From Akkermansia sp. N21116 (lineage in GTDB: Bacteria > Verrucomicrobiota > Verrucomicrobiia > Verrucomicrobiales > Akkermansiaceae), in assembly GCF_029854705.2 (NCBI RefSeq), contig NZ_CP139035.1, positions 558,001 to 622,000 on the forward strand: a stretch of DNA of 64,000 nt. The letters are read 5' to 3'. This document shows positions 34,853-44,933 of this stretch, one piece after another. The first letter of the stretch is position 1, and each line of letters starts with the position of its first letter. The notes under the pieces are model-generated. The model searched no databases, had not been told where the DNA came from, and saw only the letters and a list, made by a program, of their open reading frames with translations. Both the position numbers and the translations under genes were made by a program.

Positions 34853-35653
34853 TTACAATTTCAAGGTTTCCAGATCATCGGGAATAAAAAGATTACCGGA
34901 GTAATACTTTTCCCCTTCATTCATGTAAAGTTCTTTGCGGTTATGAATGTTTTGATCCTCCGTGTGGTACAGAAGTAAATTTTCAACATCCAGATTTTCA
35001 GCCAGCTCACAGGCATCTTTAACCGTAGAGTGGTGTTTCTCGTAGGGCTTAAAGATATCTGCCTGGGAAAATAAACAAAATGCTTCATGCAAAAGCCATT
35101 TGCTATGCCTGGCATACTTTTCTGCTCCTGAATTGTAGGGTTCATCGCCACAGCAAGTGAGCTTTTTCCCATCGTCAAGTTCCATGCAAAAACCGAATTG
35201 TTTTGCTTTGGAAGAGTTGATATCAAAGAATATCACCTTCCTGCCGTTGATTTTGCGTTCTTCGCCATCAGATACGGTAACTAGATGAAACCGATGATCA
35301 AGGAAGCTTGCTTCTTTTTCCGAGAGAAGTTTCCCGGCCATGTCTCGAATTAACGCAATCACTTCATCGTGGGCATAAATATGGGCTTCACCTTCGTATT
35401 TGCCGCTTTTCATGAATTGGCAGATCAGGCGGACCATCCAGATGATTCCCATAAGATGGTCGATATGTTTATGCGTCACGAAAATTTCTTTGATATCCAT
35501 CCAGTTTAATCCTGCGCACTTGAGTTGCTGAAGGATGGCATTTCCACCGCCTCCATCAACCATGAAGTATTTGCCGTTTTCCTCCAGGACAAAACAGGTG
35601 TTATAACATTCTGTTACAAGGGCATTGCCGGTTCCCAGCATTGTTAAATTCAT
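34853..35653 (-). CDS. Metallo-beta-lactamase-fold hydrolase (RNase Z-like)
   Basis: 266 residues, cytoplasmic. The zinc-binding HxHxDH is THKHIDHLMG near residue 60. LTCCGDEPY supplies the bridging Asp, LLHEAF and LLLYHTED complete the site, and LGTGNALVTECYNTCFVLEENG matches the RNase Z/ElaC-type opening. It resembles uncharacterised Firmicutes proteins more than true tRNase Z, since the exosite arm is not obvious. A GAGGTG ribosome-binding site lies seven bases before the ATG. The gene is A+T-rich like the deaminase and kinase genes after it, and it heads that cluster. Confidence 0.82.
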   Translation of the reverse strand: MNLTMLGTGNALVTECYNTCFVLEENGKYFMVDGGGGNAILQQLKCAGLNWMDIKEIFVTHKHIDHLMGIIWMVRLICQFMKSGKYEGEAHIYAHDEVIALIRDMAGKLLSEKEASFLDHRFHLVTVSDGEERKINGRKVIFFDINSSKAKQFGFCMELDDGKKLTCCGDEPYNSGAEKYARHSKWLLHEAFCLFSQADIFKPYEKHHSTVKDACELAENLDVENLLLYHTEDQNIHNRKELYMNEGEKYYSGNLFIPDDLETLKL

Positions 35654-35762
35654 AAATTGTCACCTCGAAAATGAATCAATGGAGTGCGTTTTGTCGGAGT
35701 ATACGCACTTCTTTCCATGTATGCTATCACGGATTTCTGCATTTGCCTAGCTGGGAAAGAGC

Positions 35763-35800
35763 CGATAAAATACCCTGCCGAATGGAGATCCAGCAGGGTA
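35763..35800 (-). terminator. Rho-independent terminator after guaA
   Basis: Eight-bp stem (35793-35800 with 35771-35778 in minus-strand order) followed by an ATTTTAT tract. It separates guaBA from the A+T-rich cluster. Confidence 0.7.
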
Positions 35801-35843
35801 GAAAGCTTGTCTTGATGTGGGGGGAGTACGCTGTTTTCCAGTA

Positions 35844-37367
35844 TTATTCCCACTCGATGGATGCCGGGGGCTTGGTAGAGATATCGTAGAGGACGCGGTT
35901 GATGCCTTTAACTTCGTTAAGGATCTTGTTGCTGATTTCCCGCAGGAGGCTGTAGGGCAATTCCACCCAGTCGGCGGTCATGGCGTCTTCCGAGACGATG
36001 GCACGGAGGTTGGTGGCGAATTCGTAGGAACGCTCGTCGCCTTTGACTCCGACGGTCTTAACGGGGATGAGGCCGGCGTAGGCCTGCCAGATTTTGTCGT
36101 ACCAGCCATGTTCTTTGAGTTTGCCGATGAAGATGGCGTCACAGTCGCGGATGATGTCGAGACGATCTTTGGAAACGGCTCCCGGGCAACGCACGGCGAG
36201 TCCGGGGCCGGGGAAGGGATGTCTCCACAGAATGTCGTGTTCGATGCCGAGGGAGGCGCCGAGGGCACGGACTTCGTCCTTGAAGAGTTCCGCCAGTGGT
36301 TCCAGGACCTTGCCTTGGGACTGGAGTTCCAGAATTCGGCCAACGCGATTGTGGTGCGTCTTGATGGTAGAGGCTTTGGACTTGGCGTTGGAAGCGCTTT
36401 CGATCACGTCCGGGTAGAGGGTCCCCTGAGCGAGGATTTCGGCATCGCCGACAGCGTCCCAGAAGACGTCAATGAAAAGTTCTCCGATGATTTTACGCTT
36501 CTTTTCAGGTTCCGGTACGCCGGCCAGAGCATTGAGGAAGCGTTCCGAGGCATCGACGGTTTCAATTTCGACGCCCATGCGCTTGAAGTTGGCGCGGACT
36601 TCGTCAGCTTCGTTTTTACGGAGGAGACCGTTGTCTACGAAGATGGCACGGACATTGACCTGGGCTTCGTGCAGGAGGACGGCGAGGACGGTGCTGTCCA
36701 CTCCGCCGGAGACGCCGCAGACGACCTGCTTGTCGCCGACGCGTTCCTTGATTTCGCGAACCATCTGGTTTTTGAAGTCGCCGATGTCGAACTTCTGGAG
36801 GTTTTTCGCAGTGGCAAGGAAATTGCGCAAGATGGTGTTGCCTTCATGCGAGTGGGTGACTTCCGGGTGGAACTGGATGCCGAAGCAGGTCTCGCCCCAT
36901 TGCAGGGAGACGGGAATGCCGCTCTGGTTGCGAGCGATGATGCGACAGTCTTCCGAGATGTGGTCGACAGTGTCGGAATGGCTCATCCAGACTTGGGAGG
37001 TTGGGGAGACATCCTTGTAGAGGCCTTCGCAGGCACAGGGACAGAGGTCGGCGGGGCCGTACTCGCGCTTGTTGCTGGGTTTGACGGTACCTCCATGCTT
37101 GATGTTGAGGAGCTGCATGCCGTAGCACACGCCCAGGATGGGTACGTTGAAGGAGGTCAGCCACGTGTAGTCAAGATCGGGAGCATCGGCATCGGACGTG
37201 CTCTTGGGACCTCCGGAGAGAATGATGGCTCCGGGTTCTACGATATGGTCCAGATCTTCCAAGGCATACAGTTTGGCACTGTAGCCGAGTTCGCGTACGC
37301 GGCGCACGATGAGCTGGGTATACTGGGAGCCGAAGTCGATGACGGCAACGATGTGTCGATCGTCCAT
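35844..37367 (-). CDS. guaA: GMP synthase (glutamine-hydrolysing)
   Basis: Amidates XMP to GMP using glutamine and ATP. 507 residues, close to the usual 510-525. The N-terminal class I glutaminase domain has its nucleophile in GVCYGMQLL (Cys81) and the His/Glu pair in QFHPEVTHS. The ATP-pyrophosphatase domain opens with the P-loop SGGVDST near 220. The C-terminal dimerisation domain ends in KPPASIEWE, the family's conserved end. It lies 25 bases after guaB in the same operon, so XMP made by GuaB passes directly to it. Confidence 0.97.
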   Translation of the reverse strand: MDDRHIVAVIDFGSQYTQLIVRRVRELGYSAKLYALEDLDHIVEPGAIILSGGPKSTSDADAPDLDYTWLTSFNVPILGVCYGMQLLNIKHGGTVKPSNKREYGPADLCPCACEGLYKDVSPTSQVWMSHSDTVDHISEDCRIIARNQSGIPVSLQWGETCFGIQFHPEVTHSHEGNTILRNFLATAKNLQKFDIGDFKNQMVREIKERVGDKQVVCGVSGGVDSTVLAVLLHEAQVNVRAIFVDNGLLRKNEADEVRANFKRMGVEIETVDASERFLNALAGVPEPEKKRKIIGELFIDVFWDAVGDAEILAQGTLYPDVIESASNAKSKASTIKTHHNRVGRILELQSQGKVLEPLAELFKDEVRALGASLGIEHDILWRHPFPGPGLAVRCPGAVSKDRLDIIRDCDAIFIGKLKEHGWYDKIWQAYAGLIPVKTVGVKGDERSYEFATNLRAIVSEDAMTADWVELPYSLLREISNKILNEVKGINRVLYDISTKPPASIEWE

Positions 37368-37392
37368 GGATATTGGGGTCGGTGGGGAAGGA

Positions 37393-38844
<1,452 letters not shown>

Positions 38845-38949
38845 GCGCGAATCTAATCTCTTCGGGGTCCAAAATCAAGACGAATTCCGTGCTTTGAATT
38901 GGAAAACATGCAAAGATTCCTGTTGCTGACGTAGAAAACGTTTTCCGGG

Positions 38950-38984
38950 ACACCATGGCCATGCTTTGGCGACGGCCATGGTGT
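38950..38984 (-). terminator. Terminator hairpin after the purple-acid-phosphatase-like gene
   Basis: Perfect 11-bp inverted repeat (38974-38984 with 38950-38960, 13-base loop) lying just downstream of the gene at 39011. There is no long T-run, so termination may be partial. Confidence 0.55.
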
Positions 38985-39010
38985 GAGGCCGGGTATTTCC
39001 CTGCCGGTTT

Positions 39011-40168
39011 TTATTTGCGGGGAGAGAATTGTTCGGTACGGAGCTCCTTTTTGTCCTTGTCGTAGTGAATGACTTTCATTTTCTGCGGATTGGCCGAGAT
39101 GATGACGGCTCCTTCATTGTCGTTGACGAGGATGGGGAAGGGGACGTCTTTCTCTTTGCCGCCGGGTACGAAATAGTTTTTGTGGGTGTGGGCCGAGATC
39201 ATGATGTCTACACCTGCTTTGGCCAGTGTGGGAACGAACATGGAACGGACGAGCTTCTCCGCATAGCCTTCTTCGACAAGGGCAGGAATGTGGATGATGG
39301 CAACGCGGTATGGAGCGGTCGTGAATTCACGTGTCCGGACAGCCTGTTTCAGCCATGCCTCCTGCTTCTTGAGGTAGGGGGCGAAATCGGTGACTCCTCC
39401 GAGTTCTTTTCTGGTGTCGGCTTTGTCTTCGCCGGCATCCAGCACAACGAAACAGACGGGACCCTGACGGAGCAGGAAGTAATATTCGCTGCCACTGTTG
39501 GGAGGGAATACATTGGGAAGATCCAGCGCGTTGCTACCGCGGTTTTCATGATTTCCGCGGACAAAGACGAAGGGAACATCCTTGGCGAAATCTTTGGCAG
39601 GATCGACGGCTACTTTGTAGAGCTGATCCTTGCCGCTGAGGTAGGAGACGGTATCCCCGTTTAGAATGCAGAAATCCGTTTTACCGGGTTTGACGTGCTG
39701 TCCGAGCAGATTGACGAGGCGTTCGGAATCCCCATGGATATCGTTGATGATGAAAACTTCGCATGTTTTGCTGGAAGGATTTAGAGTACGGAATGTACCG
39801 TCTGCCGGTTCTGACGAGGGCGGGATGGGATCTCCCTTTTTACCCCGGTCTCCGGCAAAAACCTTGTATTGGTAGACGGCACCCGGTTTGAGACCGGAGA
39901 TTTCGACCTGGTGAGCATTGGTTTTGGTGCGCTTGAGGCCGTAGCGGGAATCCATCAGGATAGTCCGGTTCGTCGGTTGATCCTTGTCCCACAGTTCCAC
40001 CCAGGCGGCTGTAGGTTTTTCCGTTGTCCACATGACGGTGGCACTGTCAGGGGCGATTCTTTGGAGATAGGGGCCATGGACGGTGGGTTCGTATGGTTCA
40101 TCGGCATGTGCGGCTATCGCTGTGCAGAAAAGAGAGCAGGACAGGAGGGAAAGGGTCAGTTTTTTCAT
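39011..40168 (-). CDS. Secreted purple-acid-phosphatase-like metallophosphoesterase
   Basis: 385 residues from the ATG at 40168, which starts a standard signal peptide (MKKLTLSLLSCSLFCTAIAAHA, cleaved before DEPY); an in-frame start 39 bases earlier adds a charged extension before it. Residues about 25-120 form a fibronectin-III-like N-terminal domain typical of purple acid phosphatases (HGPYLQRIAPDSATVMWTT). The metallophosphoesterase core follows with NDIHGD, LNGDTVS, RGNHENRG, VAIIHIPAL and SAHTHKNY. Probably a periplasmic or surface phosphatase scavenging phosphate. Expressed alone. Confidence 0.85.
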   Translation of the reverse strand: MKKLTLSLLSCSLFCTAIAAHADEPYEPTVHGPYLQRIAPDSATVMWTTEKPTAAWVELWDKDQPTNRTILMDSRYGLKRTKTNAHQVEISGLKPGAVYQYKVFAGDRGKKGDPIPPSSEPADGTFRTLNPSSKTCEVFIINDIHGDSERLVNLLGQHVKPGKTDFCILNGDTVSYLSGKDQLYKVAVDPAKDFAKDVPFVFVRGNHENRGSNALDLPNVFPPNSGSEYYFLLRQGPVCFVVLDAGEDKADTRKELGGVTDFAPYLKKQEAWLKQAVRTREFTTAPYRVAIIHIPALVEEGYAEKLVRSMFVPTLAKAGVDIMISAHTHKNYFVPGGKEKDVPFPILVNDNEGAVIISANPQKMKVIHYDKDKKELRTEQFSPRK

Positions 40169-40359
40169 TGTATATCTGTTACTGCAAAATAGATATCGAT
40201 CTTTCATGCGGGAGGATAAAATCTCAATTGCTCCTATGATTTGATCAAGGATCCCGGAGGAAAAAGAGGCTCGTGGGAAATTATGAGGACGTTTCAGTCC
40301 GAGGGGTTGACTTTGTTCAATTTGATTGTTAACAGAGGGTTCGTAACAGGAGAAAAAAT

Positions 40360-40785
40360 ATGGTTAATAAGGATATTCCCAGAAAGTTCATGCAGGAGTT
40401 CAAGGCTTTTGCTATGAAAGGCAATGTGGTAGATCTTGCGGTGGCCGTTGTGATCGGCGGCGCCTTCGGCAAGATCGTCAATTCCCTTGTTGCGGACATC
40501 ATCATGCCTCTGGTCGGTTTGTTGACCGGCGGTCTTGATTTGACGAAAGATGTTTGGGTTCTTCGTGCGGCGGAGGACGGTAAGCCGGCTTTGACGCTGG
40601 GCTATGGCCTGTTTCTTCAATCCGTGATTGATTTTGTGATTGTGGCGCTGGCTATTTTCATCATGTTGAAGATTTTGATCAAAGCTCGTCTCCAGCAGGA
40701 AGCCAAGCCGGCTCCTGCCCCGGTCAAACCTGATGATGTCGTCCTGCTGGAAGAGATCCGCGATATCTTGAAACAGCAGAAATGA
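40360..40785 (+). CDS. mscL: Large-conductance mechanosensitive channel
   Basis: Pentameric inner-membrane safety valve that opens on osmotic downshock. 141 residues, normal size. FKAFAMKGNVVDLAVAVVIG is the conserved amphipathic N-helix and first membrane helix, and FGKIVNSLVADIIMPLVG follows. A short periplasmic loop and a second helix (VIDFVIVALAIFIMLKIL) lead to a cytoplasmic coiled helix ending EEIRDILKQQK. The start follows an AGGAGA site. Its stop overlaps the start of the downstream cation exporter (ATGA). Confidence 0.96.
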   Translation: MVNKDIPRKFMQEFKAFAMKGNVVDLAVAVVIGGAFGKIVNSLVADIIMPLVGLLTGGLDLTKDVWVLRAAEDGKPALTLGYGLFLQSVIDFVIVALAIFIMLKILIKARLQQEAKPAPAPVKPDDVVLLEEIRDILKQQK

Positions 40786-42209
40786 CTTCTTTATCCACCG
40801 ACTCCGCACATCGGGAAAAAGCAAGGGCGGCCATTTCATCCGTTTTGTGGTCGCTCTTTTTGACGGGTATCAAGATTTGGGCGGGTCTTGCAACGAACAG
40901 TCTCGGTATTCTGTCGGAAGCCTTGCATAGCGGATTGGACTTCTGTGCGGCGGCAATAACGTTCTATGCTGTTCGGATGGCGTCGCGTCCGGCGGACGAC
41001 GACCATCAGTATGGACATGAAAAGGTGGAGAACCTTTCTGCTCTGGCGGAAACGGTGCTGTTGCTGGTAACGTGCCTATGGATTGTCTGGGAGGCATTGG
41101 ACCGTCTGATCTTTGGAGCGGGGTCGTTGGAACTGACTTGGTGGGCATTTGCGGTAGTTGCGGTGTCCCTGGCCGTGGACATCAACCGTTCTGCAATGTT
41201 GCGCCGTGTGGCGAAGGAGCACAAGAGCCAGGCCTTGGAGGCGGATGCCATGCATTTTACGACGGATATTTATTCGTCGGGAGTCGTCTTGCTGGGATTG
41301 GTTTGCGTGGGATTGTCGCGTTTTGTCGACGAGGGAAGTATCTGGCGTACCATGCTGGAGAAGGCGGATGCGGCAGCGGCTCTTTTTGTGGCCGGGATTG
41401 TTTGCGTTGTGGCGTGGGGGCTTGGGAAACGTTCGATCCATGCCTTGATGGACGGAGGATCGTCCGAAGTGAATGAGAAGATTTGTTCGGAATTGAGGAC
41501 CAGTGCTCCCGAGTACCCGCTGTTGAGTCTTCGTTCCCGGGATATAGGTGCTAAAACCTATGTGGAAATGACAATTGGAACACCTCCGGAGTTACATGTG
41601 GAGGACGCGCACGAAGTGACGGAACTGATGGAGTCTCTGGTGCGCAAGGTTGTTCCTGATGCGGATGTTTTTATTCATGTGGAACCTTGTAGCATGCCTT
41701 TGCATGCATCTCCTGATATGGTGGCTCATGCTCTTGCTTTCCGTTACCATGTCCGGATTCATGGGTTTAGCGAAATCAGGAGGGGAAATGACCTTGTCCT
41801 GTTCATGGATGTGGAGATGCCGCCGGATATTTCCCTGAGAGAAGGTTATTCACGTGTCCGGGCATTCCAGGCTGATTTGGAGCAGGAATTGCATGTGACT
41901 GAAGTCGTGCTACGCATTGAACCGGACAAACGCGACTGGCCGGGGAAGTCGGACATAGGGAAGCTTTCCGAAGAGGAGGTCAGCCAGGTTGTGGAGAAAC
42001 TTGGCAAGCAGATTCCCGACATTGTTTCAATTCGTGAAATTCGGTCGGATATCGTTAGCGGAGCCCCTATGATTGCCGTCCATGCGGTTGTTCCGGGCGG
42101 CTTGTCCATTTCCAGATGCCATGAGCTGGCTTCCGTTTTTGAAAAACGAATTCATACCGAACTTTCGTTTATGGGCAAGGTGGCTGTTATTCTTGAACCG
42201 GAAGAATAA
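40782..42209 (+). CDS. Cation diffusion facilitator with three tandem C-terminal domains
   Basis: 475 residues, well above the usual 300 for CDF exporters. Six membrane helices occupy about 15-225. Both intramembrane metal-site pairs are HxxxD: ALHSGLDF in helix 2 and MHFTTDIY in helix 5, consistent with zinc. The linker DDDHQYGHEKVENLSAL is also family-typical. The C-terminal half appears to hold three copies of the ferredoxin-like regulatory domain, ending at FIHVEPC, VVLRIEPD and VAVILEPEE, each preceded by a helix of similar spacing. Translation is coupled to mscL by a four-base overlap. Confidence 0.87.
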   Translation: MTSLSTDSAHREKARAAISSVLWSLFLTGIKIWAGLATNSLGILSEALHSGLDFCAAAITFYAVRMASRPADDDHQYGHEKVENLSALAETVLLLVTCLWIVWEALDRLIFGAGSLELTWWAFAVVAVSLAVDINRSAMLRRVAKEHKSQALEADAMHFTTDIYSSGVVLLGLVCVGLSRFVDEGSIWRTMLEKADAAAALFVAGIVCVVAWGLGKRSIHALMDGGSSEVNEKICSELRTSAPEYPLLSLRSRDIGAKTYVEMTIGTPPELHVEDAHEVTELMESLVRKVVPDADVFIHVEPCSMPLHASPDMVAHALAFRYHVRIHGFSEIRRGNDLVLFMDVEMPPDISLREGYSRVRAFQADLEQELHVTEVVLRIEPDKRDWPGKSDIGKLSEEEVSQVVEKLGKQIPDIVSIREIRSDIVSGAPMIAVHAVVPGGLSISRCHELASVFEKRIHTELSFMGKVAVILEPEE

Positions 42210-42239
42210 TTGCCGCATTTCTTTGTGTACCCGGCTGTT

Positions 42240-43100
42240 TCAGGCTTCAGGCGTTTGTCCTGTTTTCTGCGCAATGAGGCGAATAGTATTACGGAAGGCT
42301 TCGCCGCGTATATCGACGTATTTTCCCGTTGAGCTGCTTGTCTCGGTTTGATCTGCATCGTTAGCGGGATTGTTGGGAAGCCATACCTTGGTTTTCGTCA
42401 GATCGAAGTTGGCCAGGTAAGCAGTGTATGCCAGCCGGGCAAGATCCAGTGCAGATTGACCATTCTTGTTTTTAGCATTGAGGTCGGCTCCGGCCTCAAT
42501 CAGGAATGCGATGGATTTGTCATTGCCGCGCATGGCTGCCAGCATGGCAGGCGTGTAGCCATTCTTCTCCGCAAGATTGATATCCAGGCCCGCTTTGATT
42601 AATTGCGAAGTCACGGAGGGCAATCCGCTCCAGGATGCCCAGTGCAGAGCGGTCCATCCGTCATTGTCGCGGGCTTTGGCATCAAGGCCGGAAACGGCGA
42701 GAAGTTCGGTCGTGTAATAATGCCGGATCTTGTCCTTGGCGTAGGTAAGTTCCGGGTTGTTATAGTGGGTGTAGGCTGCCCACATGAGAGGAGTGCGTCC
42801 GCTGAAATCGGGAGTGTTGGCAAGCTTGGCGGCTTCCCCGTTATGATTTTGGCCGAGGGCCTGCAGGAAAACGGGGTCTTTACCGTCGATCAATTGGCCT
42901 TTTTGGATGGTTGAGATGAGAGCCTGGGCATCATTGGTGACGGAAAATGCTTTTTGGATGCCGATGGCGATCCCCATGAGAATGCCACTGAAAAGGAGTA
43001 GGATGCAAAGATCCAGGAAAATGATTCCCCAGCGGATCCCGTGTTGCGTGTCGGATTCCTCATTCATGGTATCGGAAGTGGATTGAGAATGGTCGGTCAT
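42240..43100 (-). CDS. Membrane-anchored ankyrin-repeat protein
   Basis: 286 residues. One membrane helix near the N-terminus (GIIFLDLCILLLFSGILMGI, residues about 26-46) is followed by a helical spacer and about four ankyrin repeats: SGRTPLMWAA, DGWTALHWASWSG, NGYTPAMLAAMRG and NGQSALDLARLA. The repeats probably face the periplasm or cytoplasm as a protein-binding surface; topology is not decided by the sequence. It follows the MFS transporter by six bases in the same operon. Confidence 0.82.
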   Translation of the reverse strand: MTDHSQSTSDTMNEESDTQHGIRWGIIFLDLCILLLFSGILMGIAIGIQKAFSVTNDAQALISTIQKGQLIDGKDPVFLQALGQNHNGEAAKLANTPDFSGRTPLMWAAYTHYNNPELTYAKDKIRHYYTTELLAVSGLDAKARDNDGWTALHWASWSGLPSVTSQLIKAGLDINLAEKNGYTPAMLAAMRGNDKSIAFLIEAGADLNAKNKNGQSALDLARLAYTAYLANFDLTKTKVWLPNNPANDADQTETSSSTGKYVDIRGEAFRNTIRLIAQKTGQTPEA

Positions 43101-43106
43101 AGGAAA

Positions 43107-44588
43107 TCAGGCGTCTTGTTGAATGGCTTCGGCTTCGGCAGGGGGCGGAGGCATCGGTTCCAGCTCTTTAGCTGCATCTTCTTCCGGATGGTCGGAGGCG
43201 ATCGACTTCCTGGTTAGGATAATGGCAATCGGGCTGAGGACGGCCAGAGTCAGGTAAATAAACCACATGAACGAAGGGGATTGCCAGAATCCGATATGGC
43301 CGGTGTCCATTTTGGCGGCGATGCCGTCGTAGCAGAGATAGCTGATCAGCAAGCCCCCGATGACACCGTTGATCGGCTTGGCAATGAACATCGGCAAAGC
43401 GGCAATCGACATGTAGGAAGCGACTTTGTCTTTAGGGGCGACGCGTGCCACATACTCTGAAAAACGTGGCGAAAACAGCAACTCGCCAAAGGCGAAGATG
43501 ACGATCTGCGTGATAATGGCAACCAGAAAGGCCTGGGATCGTGTCTCGATGCCCGGAATGATGTAGTACCACTCAATGGGAACGGCCATGAAGACGAGGG
43601 AGAAAGCCGAGATCGACATGCCGACGATCATCAGCTTGACTGTTGAGTATCTGTTAATGATCGGAATGAGCAGAATCAAGCCCAGAACGATGATCATCGG
43701 GTTGAGTGAATTGACAAAACCCAGTGCAAAGTCGTCATAGATCGTTCGCGAGTAATACTGGGGCATGATCAGGAACTGCAACGTGAAAACGATGCGTACT
43801 CCCAGCGTCAGTACGAGGAAGATGATCAACTTGCGGAAGGCGGATTCTTTCCATACTTCGGCGAAGAGCTGGAGCGGCCTGCGCTCCTGATCCTTTTTCT
43901 GCATGCGTTCGCTGGGCTCGGCATAGTAATCGTCGTCGAGGAAGCGCGTCAGGATGAAGACGATGATGCACATAACTGTGCCGAAGTTGATGACATAGTA
44001 ACAGCCGTCGACATCGCCGTAAGCTTTACGGAAGCCGTCCACGATAGCCCAGCCGGACAACCAGGCGGCGATGTTCATGAAAAGATAGTAGAAATTAAAA
44101 CCTGTTGGCCGGACTTTGATCGTTGTAAAACGCCGGATGGATGTCTGGATAACGGGACTCATGAAGGCTGTACCGAAGGACATGATGAAAATGCCGACCA
44201 TGACGATAGGTCTGGAGTCTTCTATTTTCAAGTGCATGATATCTGTGGCGAAGTTCGTCCCGAGTCCCAGGAAAATTCGCCCGATTAGTAGCAAAACCAA
44301 TCCGATGGTATAACTTTTCTTGATGCCGATAATATCGCAAATCGTTCCTACGGCAAAAACCAGCGCCGAAATGAAAAGGGTATAAAGACCGACCCACAGG
44401 GTGGAGGAGGCATCGTCAAATCCACAATACTTGTTCAGAAAGAGCGTGAAGATCGTGATCATGGAAAAGTATGCCAACCCGTCGAAAAACTGGATGAGGT
44501 TGGTAATCCAGAAATTACTGGATGCTTCTTTGAGAACCTTGAATTCGGAGAAGTATTTGACGATGGCGTTTTGATGGTCGTTGCTCAT
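43107..44588 (-). CDS. Major facilitator superfamily transporter, POT-like
   Basis: 493 residues from the ATG at 44588; an in-frame extension upstream is not conserved and lacks membrane character. About twelve membrane helices. NLIQFFDGLAYFSMITIFTLFL and GTICDIIGIKKSYTIG recall proton-dependent oligopeptide (POT/PTR2) transporters, but the ExxER motif is not obvious, so peptide transport is only a possibility. A Pro/Glu/Ala-rich tail ends the protein. The downstream ankyrin gene is six bases away, suggesting a partner role. Confidence 0.75.
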   Translation of the reverse strand: MSNDHQNAIVKYFSEFKVLKEASSNFWITNLIQFFDGLAYFSMITIFTLFLNKYCGFDDASSTLWVGLYTLFISALVFAVGTICDIIGIKKSYTIGLVLLLIGRIFLGLGTNFATDIMHLKIEDSRPIVMVGIFIMSFGTAFMSPVIQTSIRRFTTIKVRPTGFNFYYLFMNIAAWLSGWAIVDGFRKAYGDVDGCYYVINFGTVMCIIVFILTRFLDDDYYAEPSERMQKKDQERRPLQLFAEVWKESAFRKLIIFLVLTLGVRIVFTLQFLIMPQYYSRTIYDDFALGFVNSLNPMIIVLGLILLIPIINRYSTVKLMIVGMSISAFSLVFMAVPIEWYYIIPGIETRSQAFLVAIITQIVIFAFGELLFSPRFSEYVARVAPKDKVASYMSIAALPMFIAKPINGVIGGLLISYLCYDGIAAKMDTGHIGFWQSPSFMWFIYLTLAVLSPIAIILTRKSIASDHPEEDAAKELEPMPPPPAEAEAIQQDA

Positions 44589-44933
44589 GTAGGCAAAGGG
44601 GCAAGGCTTAATGATCGGTTTTTCCCCGAGCGATTGCTGCGAGGCGGAAAGACGGAGGAGAAGTAGAAAAAGAAATGGGCACAGTCGCCTGTCTGATGGG
44701 AAGACCAAGCATGATGGGACAGTGTGCGTTCATTGATCAAAGAGATATAAAAAAGAATTTTTCCGGTTCTGAAAGTGGGGTAGTTCCCGGGCAGATTCAA
44801 GCATTTTCTTCCCGAAAGAACGAAGAAAGGAATCCGGGAATTCAGGAAAAAGACAATATAACTTATTGGAATTTAGTGATTATATATAATTGATCTTCCG
44901 CTCTCCAGCATTCAGTCGGGCTGGGAATCACCT
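44589..44933. other. Intergenic region upstream of the MFS gene
   Basis: 345 bases without a credible gene. The stretch 44840-44895 is strongly A+T-rich and includes a minus-strand TATATAAT block that could act as a promoter for the MFS-ankyrin pair, although it is about 290 bases from the start codon and no good -35 is seen. Otherwise nothing recognisable. Confidence 0.4.

Noticed and set aside
35650-35853. 67-codon minus-strand open frame between guaA and the metallo-beta-lactamase gene
   Set aside because: It overlaps the guaA end and runs through the guaA terminator hairpin; no ribosome-binding site or similarity.
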